Part shown: positions 44,403 through 54,787 of the stretch, piece after piece
Numbering within the stretch: position 1 is the stretch's first letter
Layout of the letters: each line of letters starts with the position of its first letter
Assembly: GCA_037176885.1 (NCBI GenBank)
Contig: JAWWNJ010000102.1
Location: forward strand, 806,001 to 870,000
Direction: 5' to 3'
Length of the DNA: 64,000 bases
Source of the DNA: Favolaschia claudopus
Taxonomy: Eukaryota > Basidiomycota > Agaricomycetes > Agaricales > Mycenaceae
Notes under the pieces: generated by a model
Seen by the model: the letters and a program-made list of their open reading frames with translations, nothing else
Databases searched by the model: none
Told to the model about the DNA's origin: nothing
Position numbers and translations under genes: made by a program

Positions 44403-44842
44403 ACGGTTCTGATGTTACCTTGATCTCCCGCAAAACCTTGAATTCCTTAGCAAATCCTCCCAAGGTGAAGCAAGGACATCAAGTTAATCTTATTCAAGTT
44501 ACTGGAACATCATCATCCATTTCGGGCTTCGTGAGCTGTGACCTCTTCTTTCACACGCAAGAAGGGCCGGTTAAGTTCAATGTTGAAGCCTATGTTGTCG
44601 ACGGCATGACAACACCGTTCATTCTGGGCAACGATTTCGCCGATCAGTATTCAATCTCAATCATTCGGGAGGAAGGATCAACCTACCTTCAATTTGGAGA
44701 TTCCGGAAGACGGTTACTAGTTGAAAGTTCAACTTCCCCGTCACTCATCGATGATAATGGCCATGCTTTCGAAGTGAAATGTGCGGGCGAGCGAAGCGAG
44801 CCCGTGCGACCAGGGAGCGAAGCGACCGGTCGAGGTAGGTGA
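44403..44842 (+). pseudogene. Gypsy-type aspartic protease fragment
   Basis: The frame starts within GSDVTLISRKTL, so the catalytic Asp triad normally just before it is cut off at the MITE junction. It continues FVSCDLFFHTQEGPVKF and VVDGMTTPFILGNDFADQYS, the flap and GNDF-like C-terminal motif of retropepsins of Ty3/gypsy elements. The last 20 codons read through GAGCGAAGCGAG repeats that belong to a different sequence. Inactive. Confidence 0.75.
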
Positions 44843-44878
44843 TATACAGGCAGTCAGGTATTGAAACGGGGGCGGGGA

Positions 44879-44936
44879 CCACGACGTTGTTGGTTGTGCG
44901 CAAGAACGTTTCGTCACACTGTGACTCATCAGGTGG
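44879..44936 (-). ncRNA. Hammerhead ribozyme (type I) of a Penelope-like element
   Basis: On the minus strand: stem I strand CCAC, the core CTGATGA, a perfect stem II (GTCAC-AGT-GTGAC), the core GAAA, a stem III pairing CGTT with AACG around a 16 nt loop, then T and the cleavage-site C (AACGTC), and the partner strand GTGG closing stem I. All conserved hammerhead nucleotides are present. Penelope-like elements are known to carry such ribozymes; an RT of that type lies 430 bp away on the same strand. Confidence 0.8.
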
Positions 44937-45364
44937 ATGAAGTTCCCCTACCATAAAACGGTGCTCAAGCTGACGCGCGTTATTAGGTCCATCCATGGAA
45001 TCTCTTTCGGGACTCAACACGGGATGGTGGTCCTAATATCCCATCCCCTCGAATATTCCTGCTAGCCCATGCGCCTGTATTACGCAGAGCAATTTTACGA
45101 CGGAGTAAACGAGATTTCAACCAATATGATCCTTTCTACCCATTCACGCGTGACAAAACCTTGAGCCTGGTCAGAGGCATAGAAAACAAAGGTCTTGAAA
45201 TACGATCCTAGGCCCACAATGGTGCGAAGAGGTTGATTGGAATAAGATGGAAGAAGAACATAAGGTACGATTAATCTTTTCGAAAATCCGAAGATGGCCG
45301 CCGCCGTAGAGCGCGACCCGAAGGGTCGTGCGCGGCGGTCATCGAGGATTGAGAAAAAACCGTC

Positions 45365-46272
45365 CTAACCGTTCGACACTGCCGATTTATGGTGTGCTTC
45401 AAGTGTGTCCCGGTTGTGAACGTTCAGCCGGTCACCCAGCGCGACCGGTTTTTTGAAAGAGGCCATGAAGCGGTATTGGGGATAGCCATTCCCCGGGGCG
45501 CTAAATGACTCTTCGAGGTCGTGCCAGACGGGTCGCAAGTTAATGCTGTCCCAAACTGGATTATGGGTGAGTTTAAGGACATGGAGCTCGGGCCCGCCCT
45601 CTGTTGCCGAGGCTGCAGAGGTGGTGAGCGCTTTTGGGCGCTCGGCCTTGTACTCAATTTCCTCAAAGACGCGTTGAAGCCAACGTCCTGGATACCCCCG
45701 CGCACGGAGTCGACGGTCAAATTCGAGGTGAATTTTAGCGAAGTCGGACTCTTTAGAACAGATCCGCACATAGCGGATGAGTTCTCCCTTGAACCAAGCA
45801 CGCTTGGAGTCTTCGGAGTGGCAGGAGTTCCATGGGATGTATAGATAAGCATTGAGAGCTTTCTGATACACGTCGGTGACAATCCGTTTGCGCGGATTGA
45901 AAGCTGGAAATCTCGGATCGAGTTCCAGCCCGACGTGGACATCCAAGAAGGGAAGGCGGTATTGTGATTCCGACCATTCCATCTTCATATTTGGGTGGAG
46001 GGACTCAAAGCGATCTTGGAATCGACGTACATCTGCCAAGGTTCCTTTTATGATAGCAAAAGTATCATCAATGAAACGTCGGTAAAATAAGAGAGTCGTC
46101 GTGAAATCCTCGAGCGCAGCCGCTTCATAGCCAGCAAGGAACAGGTTAGCATACGTGGGTGCGCATGCTGTTCCCATAGCCGTGCCGACAACTTGGCGGT
46201 AGGTGGTACCGGCGAATTGGACATAGTTGAATTTTAGGACTAAGCGCAGCTGGAGAATGGTAGACAGGGTCT
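45365..46272 (-). CDS. Penelope-like element reverse transcriptase, 5'-truncated
   Basis: The minus-strand frame is open from about 46272 to the stop at 45365. It carries LRLVLKFNYVQFAGTTYRQ, GTAMGTACAPTYANLFLAGY, and YRRFIDDTFAI with the catalytic Asp pair. LPFLDVHVGL, NAYLYIPWNSCHSEDSKRAW and GELIRYVRICSKESDF follow. These are hallmarks of PLE reverse transcriptases. It ends shortly after the RT without a GIY-YIG endonuclease, as in the telomere-associated Athena/Coprina group (Coprina is known from basidiomycetes). Upstream of 46272 stops intervene, so the N-terminus is lost. Confidence 0.85.
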
Positions 46273-46631
46273 TCTACTATGACGACTATAACGTCTATAA
46301 CGCACTCTGAGTGTCTATGGCGGTCTATGGCGCAGTTTCGGTTTTTCCTGATGTTTGGCCACATATACTCTCTGCGCGTAAACACATCAAAGGTTGGTCC
46401 ACCGCAGTTCCATGATCAACTTCCCCATGTTGCGCCTATGTAGCAATAAAGCTTTTAGAATTCCAATCGACTTGTGATACGCTGTATATTTGCATACAAC
46501 CACCACTTAAATCCACTTGGCGATATCTTGTATACCTATTTGTATCTTCGTAAGAATACTCGGTGTCACAGAAAGTAACCGGCGTTCAATTATCACATTG
46601 TCCAAAAAAGCGGGAAGCTCCCCCTCCTGTC
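46273..46631. other. Non-coding; contains a transposon-end-like repeat
   Basis: 46555-46580 reads TACTCGGTGTCACAGAAAGT then AACCGG, shared with 38297 and (reversed) 61963-61987. No partner end at close distance. A local GTCTATGGCG duplication lies near 46310-46330. Confidence 0.4.
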
Positions 46632-47357
46632 TATGACGTTCCGGATGTTGCAAAAACAAAACCATGATATATATCTTCCAGCGCAACACATATCTTCTTG
46701 GAGGTCCGCAGAAATGTACAAAACGGCTCTGTTCAGGCTATGAATTCGAATAGCATTGTGTTTGTCGGGCCGTCGTCGGCGTACAGTGCGCTAGCGATCG
46801 AGTCAGTCCTGAGTCCAGTTGCCGTTCAGATTATGACAGATTCTTGCCTCTCCCCACATTACGCATCAGACCAGAGCCCAGCTCGCGCTCGTCAATCTTG
46901 TTGCGTCCATGACACGGCGCGTCAAAATCTGTCTACCATGGACAATTTGGCTTCCATCCATCTACTTAGTTGTTTTTCCCGCCACAGTACCGTCTAAGTC
47001 TTGTGGATTCCAGCTGCGAAGGAGATACGCGTAGCTCAGGAGGCGCGCGCGCCAGGCACAACACTTAAGAGCGCGACGAGTGCGCGACGACGTGACGGGC
47101 GCGGGCTGCCAAGACGCGGATTTACCGGAGATTCGTGGCACTCAGATCGAGTGGGAGGGGCGTAGACGGCCTTCTGGGAGAGGAATGACGAAAAGGATAC
47201 TCCTTCTGGGAGCTGGGGCTGCTCGGCGCGTAGGCTGCCAGCGAGTTGTATACAAACATACAGTACCATAGCCCAACCATAGCCCTCTGGAAAGATATGT
47301 GTTGCGCTCCCAAAGATATATATCTTGATTTTGTTTCTGCAACATCCGGAACGTCAT
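46632..47357. mobile_element. Foldback-type element with ~75 bp arms
   Basis: TATGACGTTCCGGATGTTGC and a further ~55 bp, through GATATATATCTT and GCGCAACACATATCTT, recur inverted at 47285-47357. 726 bp between outer ends. Target duplication not clear. No coding motif inside. Confidence 0.6.
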
Positions 47358-47524
47358 ACCTGTCGGCCGGGCACCGGCATACACAACCTTGCGCAGAAGT
47401 AAGAATAATACAATTTCGATGCAACTGTTTTCATCTACATACACAATCTACCTGACTTCACCTCAGACGCTCCCGGTCAGCCTACGCTACGGTTTGGGTT
47501 TAAGCCCTCTTGTTTGGTGGTGTT
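47358..47524. other. Downstream flank of the transcription factor
   Basis: Short non-coding interval; nothing recognised. Confidence 0.3.
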
Positions 47525-49791
47525 TTAGCTCATTTGCACCATACCATCCTCATTTGGGAAGAACCATACAGTAGAGATGTCGTCAATGATGCGCCTGGCT
47601 GCGTCTCTATCGGCAGCGGCGTCGGGCAGGGGTGAGGGAATTGTTGGATAGTCATCCCACTCAGGCTCTGGCAACAGGTCAGAGCTTATGACGGGTTGAA
47701 TGCTCCCCAAATCGATGGACATGACCTTGGAAGCCAGCTCATAAATGAGAGGACGACTGGCGCTGATGTTCTTACCCTCCCACCGCGAACGCCAATGCTG
47801 TGGGAGCATTTCGAGGGCACGCCAGACATCTGCGGTGGCAGTCTGGAGGGTCAGACACCCACAGCGGGAGATCTGGCCGTATACAATTACCGTTGCGGCA
47901 ATGTACAAGGCCGATAGACATGTAAAGAATCCGATATCCGGGAAACGAATGAGCTGAGTGTGTAACATGATCACATTGTGGGAAGTGACAATTGCTGAAG
48001 CAGATATTCACCAGGCATTCGATGAGAGAAGAACTACACACTCACCATCAATGAGGGCTTTGTGTCTGCACCAATAGTTTAACTTGGGAGAGCAGAAAAG
48101 AGCACGCAGCAGATGAAGTTGGGCAACCTCAATTTTGAGCAGACAGAGACCCTCATCCTCTGTGTCATCCATAGGATCGTACTCTAAATGACTGCCACGG
48201 AGCTTTGACAGCTTTTGGAAGATTCGCTTCGCATTACGCATGAGGGCTTCACTGGGTTGATGAGTGGGAGAATGAAGTGAGTTGATGATGTCTGCTTCTA
48301 TCTCGGCAATGACGTGGCTCAGCTCAAAGTGCTTCGAAAAGTCACTGTGAGACTGAGACGGGCGCGGAGTACTGAAGTCAGATGCGACAATACTCAGGGG
48401 TCTTCCCAGAACAAGGGAGGTGGCACGGTCATGGATGAGAACAATTGCCCACAAGTTGGTACGCAAGATACACTCTTCCTCACCGAATAGGCGACGTTTT
48501 GTGGTTGGGTTGATCTGGTTTGCGGGATTTTGATGAATACCAAGCTCTATTGAAAGCCGGACGAGGCTACCAACAAGGCGCCACAGTGTACGATTCTGTC
48601 GCTATGGATACGTGGGCCACAAAATACAAGGAAATATAGCGGTGAAATTTACCTCCGTCTGCAAATACCAGTGAAGCAGAATGAGCGCTTGGAGACTTGA
48701 AATTGTGACACGCAGGTCTGACTTGACACTCAGGGCACGCTTGAATAGCTGGTCGTGGTCGGGCCAACCCGGCGGCGCAACATGAAATTGGTGCCAAGAC
48801 GAAGGGTCAACATGGGTGTGGAACAAATGGCTAGTACCCAGCGCGAGAACGAGATAGAAGGTGCAGAGAAAGCCTGGATCATGATACGCTGACGAATGCC
48901 TGGTGCTCGCCATCTGGCTCGCATACAAACGATCCAGAGCTTTGTCAAAATCGTCGCGAATGACAACCGGACGGTGAGGATTGAGTCGGCTAAAATAAAT
49001 GTTGACGATGTCGTTTGCCATTATCCTGTCCTCGGGAAGCCATACATCTATCGGGGTGCCAAACAATGCGGTGCCAAAAGATGGAGTCATATTATAAGAG
49101 CTTGTCTGGATGGAACCTGACAGATTGCCAATGACTGGGCTAGGCATAATAACATCAGTCGAGTCCCCAAATTGTGCTTCCGGAGCAGACCGATTGGACT
49201 TGTCATTTGGATTTTCATGCAGGGCGGCCAACGACAGCTGTCGAATATCATGTCGGTGATGTATTGCGCGATTGGAATGAATGGAGTTGAGGTTGGGTAT
49301 TGTCAAACCCGGGGACCAGCAAGCCTGAGCATAGGACCCGACGTTGGGAATAGACTGGGCGCCAATGCCTTCATGTGCAACCATTACATCTAGATCGTTC
49401 AAGTTGAAGCCCGGAATGCAACGCTAGAGGAGGAGCTGGCACTGTGTCAACTGGACCTCTATGTTTTCGAGATGGCCACGAGGGGTCACGGTATTGCGGA
49501 GGCGATCTTGCTGTGTGCAGACAACGCCAGAAGCGTCACATGCGGTGCATTTTGGGTGCTTGGAGTCGCACTAGACGGCAATCGGAGTTCAGCACAGGCT
49601 CCATTCTCTCTCTCTCTCTCTTTTTTTTTTTTTTTGTTCGATCGCATTCTTTCACTTGCCTTGATCTTTTTTGTCCTGCAACGGGTGCATGCCTCGCGCA
49701 CCCTAGCCAGTGGCCGTGGATGACGTGGATGGCTTCCTCTGACACTTAGCTGGCCGCTAGACTGCCCATCGCCGTTTTTGTTCGCCTTCAT
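47525..49791 (-). pseudogene. Zn2Cys6 fungal transcription factor with a premature stop
   Basis: Four exons (49791-49660, 49570-48653, 48601-48046, 47994-47525; 2076 bp, exactly in frame) start MKANKNGDGQ. A split Zn2Cys6 binuclear cluster (REACTRCRTKKIK joined to CDSKHPKCTACDASGVVC) precedes a short coil and the fungal transcription-factor domain (YFSRLNPHRPVVIRDDF, FYLVLALGTSHLF, RQNRTLWRLVGSLVRLSIELG, LRTNLWAIVLIHD). It would bind CGG-type DNA and regulate nearby genes. Intron 1 (49571-49659) begins GCAAGT, a GC-AG intron. TAG at 49424-49426 sits where relatives have a conserved acidic residue (LLL-x-RCIPGF), truncating it after about 90 residues. A hAT terminus lies 57 bp upstream of the ATG. 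Confidence 0.85.
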
Positions 49792-49847
49792 CTGGTGAGG
49801 CTGAGTTAGGGCACACGCGTGACGAAGGGCCATGTGATGTATGCAGT

Positions 49848-51764
49848 TAGTGCTGCCGGGAGCTGAGTTGGAGCTGAGCTCGAGGTGATTGCCCATCAGC
49901 TCGCTCGAGCTCGGAGTTGGGCCGAGGCAGCTTGGAGCTGACATCCATAAACGGAAGTTTCCGTCCCACGGTCCCCCGTCTCCTCGTTTCGAGCTACATT
50001 GCATTGTTTTGACCTCGTATGCACCTCAAAAATGTGGTACAATTCTCCAAAAAGTATAATAAACATATGGACAATAAAAGACTATACAGTTTATGAGTAA
50101 ATTATGGAACAATACAAAGCAAAATGATCATACAAGTGAATACAACGCAAAAATCAAACGGGCGAAGCCCAGGAAGATTCTATAAGATCCTTAAGCTCTT
50201 GAGTACGCCCTGCCGCAATCAACCTTTCTGCTACATCAGGGTCAATATCAACAACAGACAGATCTTCCTCGGTTACGACTAACTCGTCGCAAAATTTGAT
50301 GCGATCCTGTCGATAAATAAATTTGAGAATCTGGAGCATTTCCATCATCTCGGGGGAGAGACTGTTGCGTAGGGAGGCATCTGTGTCCTTGCTCGAAGAG
50401 AAAACACGCTCGCATGGTACCGCTGAAGCCTGAACAGGCAATACATCGACCGCCACGCGAAATAGGTGCCGGAACCGATACTGGCGAGCCTGTAACAATT
50501 TAGAAACCAACACAATCACAAAGAATACTCGAAACTCACCTCCCAGTAGCAAAGCAGGTCGAGGTCCTCATATTCTGGATCCGATCCACCCAGAAGGCCC
50601 TCCCTCTCATATTCATTCAGCTCCGTGTCGACAATCTGCTCATCTTCGGCAGCCGCCCGGCGCTCCGCCTCGGCTTGCTCTTCCTCCGAAAGCGGCTGTG
50701 AATCTTGACTGCTTGGTGGAGATTCAATGTCGGAAGCAGAGAGCTCTTTTACAAGAGCACCCAGTTTTGCAAAACCAGATTTCTGTGCACGAGCGGCGTG
50801 GGACGAGGACGGCGTGTGAACAGCGCGGCGACTGGCAGTTAAAGGAATCTGGGCAGTGCTTGCAGAGTTCTGGTTAGTGCGGAACTCTCGGCGGTACTCC
50901 AGCATCTTGGTGGTTTGTCAGTAGCGCAATAATGGGAAGATTTGGGACGCACTGCTGCACGTATCCAAGTTCTGGCTTCCTCCGCATCTGACGGGGACCA
51001 GTTATCCCTGAGCCATTGAAGTTTTGTTGTCGGATTTAAAACTGAGAAATAATATGAGTGGTTGAAGCGAATGAGGTGAAGAAGAGCGAAGTGTTTACCC
51101 ATGGCCAGCGCGTAAATTCGAGTGCGCCGAGACATCCCGAGGTATTCGGTGAATTTATCGACAGCGGTGTTAATACCGAGACTGATTTTCGGGAGCTCTC
51201 GAGCAAGAAGCTTGAGTGCGGCAATGAGCTGCTCATAGAGTGGGAGCACATAGGACAGGGTAGGCGCTTTCTCCGCAGATACTATCTCCTGGACAAGATG
51301 TGGGACCTGTAAAAAGCGCCGAATGTCGACGAGCACAGTCTTGGCGATCGGATCGAGTCGGTCATCTGAAATCTTGGGGCAATATATATGACATTTTAGA
51401 GGTATCTATTGCACGTACCTTGGACCCTGAGTGCGCCATGCACTGTCCCGACGCGCCACCTTCGCGTCATATTTCCAGCTTTGTGGGGCGTTTCGCGTCC
51501 TGCGGGGCAGTCAGCCGGTGACGTCGATGCCAAGCGAGGTTGAGGTGAGGCATAGGAGGATTGGTTTGCGCCAGGATGCGCTGGTCGGTGAGCGGGAGGA
51601 GGTAGACGCGTCAGTCACTCAGTGACGCTGTCAAAAATGTCACGGTGCCTGTTTTGGGAGCGGAGGCGAGGCGAGCTGGCATCACCTCGAGGTGCCGTTT
51701 ATGGTAACGGGTCGAGTTGGAGCTGAACTCAGCTCGGAGCTAACTCCAGCTCCCGGCAGCACTA
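49848..51764 (-). mobile_element. hAT element, 1917 bp
   Basis: The ends TAGTGCTGCCGGGAGCTG and complement are at both borders, with subterminal GAGCT-rich repeats. The 8 bp flanks differ (TATGCAGT against ATTCTGAC), so no target duplication remains. This fits deletion or recombination at one side. It carries the C-terminal half of a hAT transposase. The region 50892-51764 is duplicated at 38829-39684. Confidence 0.75.
50154..51470 (-). CDS. hAT transposase C-terminal half with dimerisation domain
   Basis: An ATG at 51470 is followed by exons joined by introns at 51366-51418, 51042-51098, 50906-50952 (branch-like TACTGAC) and 50490-50539, all in frame. It encodes DIRRFLQVPHLVQEIVSAE, YVLPLYEQLIAALK, ALAM-VLNPTTKLQWLRDNW, an acidic linker, and the hATC domain (ARQYRFRHLFRVAVDVLPVQ, SAVPCERVFSSSKDT, LQILKFIYRQDR). 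No stop interrupts it. The BED finger and upstream catalytic part are missing, so it cannot transpose alone. It could act as a dimerising partner or be a neutral remnant. Confidence 0.75.
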
Positions 51765-51797
51765 ATTCTGACTCATGATACCAGCTCACGAACGTTC

Positions 51798-52157
51798 ATG
51801 CGATTCCAAACAAATAAAATCAGGCTGCTATGCGTTGACGAGCCCTCTAGCGCATTAGACCCCCGCGGAGAATTCGAACTCTTCGAGCGGCTACGACAAA
51901 CCGCAGAAGGAAAGACCATGATCTTCGTGACGCATCGGTTCGGGCATCTCACCAAGCACGCGGATATTATTCTGTGGGTCCTCCGATTCCCATCGTCTAT
52001 CTTATAATTCTTACTTAATGGTGCTGAAAATCAGATGCATGAAGAATGGGCGGTGATTGAGTCGGGAACACATAAGGAGCTTTTGACGCGCAATGGAGAG
52101 TATGCGAGTCTGTACAACGTTCAGGCTCAAGCTTTTACGGAGTCAGAGGTATGCTAA
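51798..52157 (+). pseudogene. ABC exporter nucleotide-binding domain, 3' fragment
   Basis: RLLCVDEPSSALDPRGEFEL gives Walker B and D-loop, IFVTHRFGHLTKHADIIL the H-loop. An intron (about 51974-52033, GTGGGT...ATCAG) is followed by an A-loop-distal C-terminus IESGTHKELLTRNGEYASLY. A one-base loss after MKNGR shifts the frame before IESGTH. The P-loop, signature and membrane domain are absent; the hAT terminus at 51764 lies just upstream. The type resembles fungal half-size (ATM1/HMT1-like) exporters. Confidence 0.75.
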
Positions 52158-52266
52158 CGCGTTTCGCTGCTTACTATACCTATTTGCTTGGTCTGATTTA
52201 TTATCAAGACATCAGCGTGAGGGGAACGGACTTTTGGATATGCTGTAGCCACAGGACAGGTTTTAA

Positions 52267-52688
52267 TAGCGAGTTTGCGATGCAGCCATTGGATGGCTAA
52301 TGGCTGCACAAAAGTCAAAATTCCGGCGCATTGACAAAGGATAGTCCACATCTCAGCATCCCAACTTCATTCCAGCCGGCTTGTGTGTAATTCGACGCCC
52401 ATCTTTGGGCCATCAAAATCTCCTAATCGAGAAATTGTTAGCCATTTAATAGAGCTTATTGGCAACCGGTAGAAGTAGATTTTCAAGTGAAAAGTTAAGC
52501 GACAATTGTGAAAAGTAAAAGCTCCACAAGTGAAAGATGCCAGTGTGCTCTCTGCTATGAGGAACACAACTGGTGAAAGCTTTCGCTCCACAGATGAGAA
52601 GTGATTGACATCTGGGTAGGGTAAATCTCACTTTTCACGGTTTGCCAATAAGCTCCAATAGCTCCAATGGCTCATCGCAAACCCTCTA
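52267..52688. mobile_element. MITE (TAGAGGGTTTGCG family), second copy
   Basis: The right end reads inward TTAGAGGGTTTGCGATGAGC; the left end reads TAGCGAGTTTGCGATGCAGC. It shares internal GCGCCGGAAT and ATTAGCCAT stretches with 26579-26785. A smaller inverted pair (ATAGAGCTTATTGGC and complement, about 52450 and 52655) is nested inside. Confidence 0.5.
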
Positions 52689-52689
52689 A

Positions 52690-53208
52690 TACCTCACCAC
52701 GTCTCAATGAATGTGATTCTTCCGGTGTGTGCTTATCGAGAACGGAGACCTGCATTTAAGCGCATTGTCACTCCCGCCCTCCAGCTCAATACATAGAGCA
52801 AGAAGTATCCACACACAAAACACGCAGGCTGTAGTCAGTTCCACTCATTTGCATCGTCTTGTCGGAGAAAAGAGAGCGTTGCTTGAAACGGCTTTGACCC
52901 GGGTTTTGAAGCCATTACAACGTCATAATTCACTGTCCCTGCCAGAACCGCGTTGTTCGTCTTCAATCAGCACGGCAAGTAGGTTATGGAAAGAATTTGT
53001 TTAGCTGGGTAGTACTAGAACAAAATACGAAGATCTGTCGCTGTCCTGATGCTCTTCGGTATCGATCAAGGAAGGCGGTGAGAAAAAGCAGGTAAACAAC
53101 TTGCTCACCCGAGTTTTGTAGACTCCACTGAGCAACAATGGACAAGTAGATGCACTTACAACGGAAATAAACTTGGGGGGTAGCGTGGCCGTCGCTGATG
53201 CGCGGCAG
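52690..53208. other. No recognisable gene
   Basis: Short ORFs only; may include intron or upstream exon sequence of the next entry. Confidence 0.3.
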
Positions 53209-53483
53209 GACTCGTACCTGATGACAAAGTTCAGACTCGGAAATTCCACCTTCGAGCACCTGGTCTTTCGCTCGACGAGAAGGACGAGGTGACGATAGCC
53301 ACCAGTGTTATCTCTTCAATCACCTGGCTGCTGGAGCGGGAGCGGGGCGACGTTCAACTCCGCAAGTACTCCGGCACTCCGGACCATCCCCAGTATCCCG
53401 ACAAGCAAGGTGCCACTATCAACGCATTCCAACATCTTGTCTATCTGTACTCTAAGAAGCCGCTGGTTTGGCCGACATTCAAG
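53209..53483 (+). CDS. Unrecognised exon
   Basis: Between a plausible acceptor (GCGGCAG at 53208) and donor (AAG-GTGTG at 53484) lies an open frame. It reads VQTRKFHLRAPGLSLDE, VTIATSVISSITWLLERERG, GTPDHPQYPDKQGATINAFQ and HLVYLYSKKPLVWPTFK. Composition is protein-like. I cannot name the family and found no neighbouring exons. Confidence 0.35.
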
Positions 53484-53777
53484 GTGTGTTTTATTTTCTT
53501 GATCAACTTCGTCAAAGTTCAAGGCTTTTCCATAACATTTTTCCGACAGAGGCTAGAGGGAAGAATCGATGAGTGAGAGTGTCGGGGGAAGAGATTGATT
53601 CAAACTTACATTTGAAGGTGCGATCAGCTGCAAGAATGAAAGTAAGGTCACCCAAAGCGATGGCCTTTTTGAGTTCGGCGAGAAAGCGATTTCCGCAGGC
53701 CTCGATTGTGGGGCCTTCGATGATAAGCTCGCGGGGTCAAGTTGAACCTCACCAACTGTAGATTGGGTAGCCCGCGA

Positions 53778-54787
53778 CAGTGACCGTCCGAAGGGATAAG
53801 GCCTATAGTGCTATAGCCCTATAGCAGGGCTATAATCAGGCCTTTAGCAATCCTCGGACACTCTGTTAAAGGCCTTTAAAAGGGCTATAAAGTCACATGT
53901 TCTTGCCCCAATCAAGGAGGGCTACCAGAGGGGGGATTGGCATTGGTTGAGGTGCTGAATAGTAGTTCGCGAGATGTGAAGGTAAGTTTTGACGATTTTT
54001 CAAAGCTTTTTTGTCCAAAAAAAATTAGCCCTGAGTTGCGGCCGGTTGCGGGCCCGAGCGCTAACACGTGACATCTACTCGTATAGCCCTAAAAGGTCCT
54101 ATAGCTATAGGCCTTTACCCCCAGTGAGAACGGCGTCTTGGGATATCTTGGGATATCTTGAGTTTTGCGCATTTTATGAGACTCCAAGATATCCCAAGAT
54201 CTCCCAACAGAAATCACGTCGTATATCTTGGGATATCTTGGTTCTGATTTCCGTTGAGATTTTGGGTTCTATTGTATTTTCTGGCGGCACTGAAGTGAAA
54301 AAGGTTCGTCGCCGCGCGGAATTGAACACGCACGAACCAGAGACGGAGGACTTTCCACTACTACTACCACCCCAACCATTCGACTAAACAGGCTGGGAGA
54401 TATCGCACCGTCGTCAGCTCTCGGCTTCTCGGACACATATGCCGGCTTGTTTTTCTCTATTTGTTAGGCCCCGAAATTTTAAATGCGCCGCTCTGGCTTT
54501 CGTGGCCCTCGGCTCGTCTTAAGTCGTTTTCCATCGTAGTCTACTTGCTGTTCTTGATTTTCTTTGGTCTGTGAAAAAATATATGCACACATGGATTTCG
54601 CGACATGAAAAAGATGATTTTGAAGCATCTCAAGAGGATACAAGATGAAGGCAAAAATATCTACGAGGAACCGAGATATGCCAGGATAACCCAAGATATC
54701 CCAAGACGCCGTTTTCACTGGGCTTTACCCTTAAGAAGGCCTATAGGGTCCGCCGAACCACTTTTAAGGGCTATAGGACGGTCACTG
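53778..54787. mobile_element. Outer hAT-like element
   Basis: CAGTGACCGTCC at 53778 and its complement at 54776-54787, with repeated GCCTATAG/CTATAGGC palindromes in both subterminal regions. No clean 8 bp duplication. It contains another hAT-type element. Confidence 0.5.
54121..54722. mobile_element. Inner hAT-type MITE
   Basis: The ends CCAGTGAGAACGGCGTCTTG and complement are flanked by an exact 8 bp CTTTACCC (54113-54120, 54723-54730). Subterminal arrays of CTTGGGATAT occur in both orientations. 602 bp, no recognised protein. Confidence 0.8.

Noticed and set aside
49600..49640. CT/T microsatellite as a promoter element.
   Set aside because: It lies inside intron 1 of the minus-strand transcription factor.
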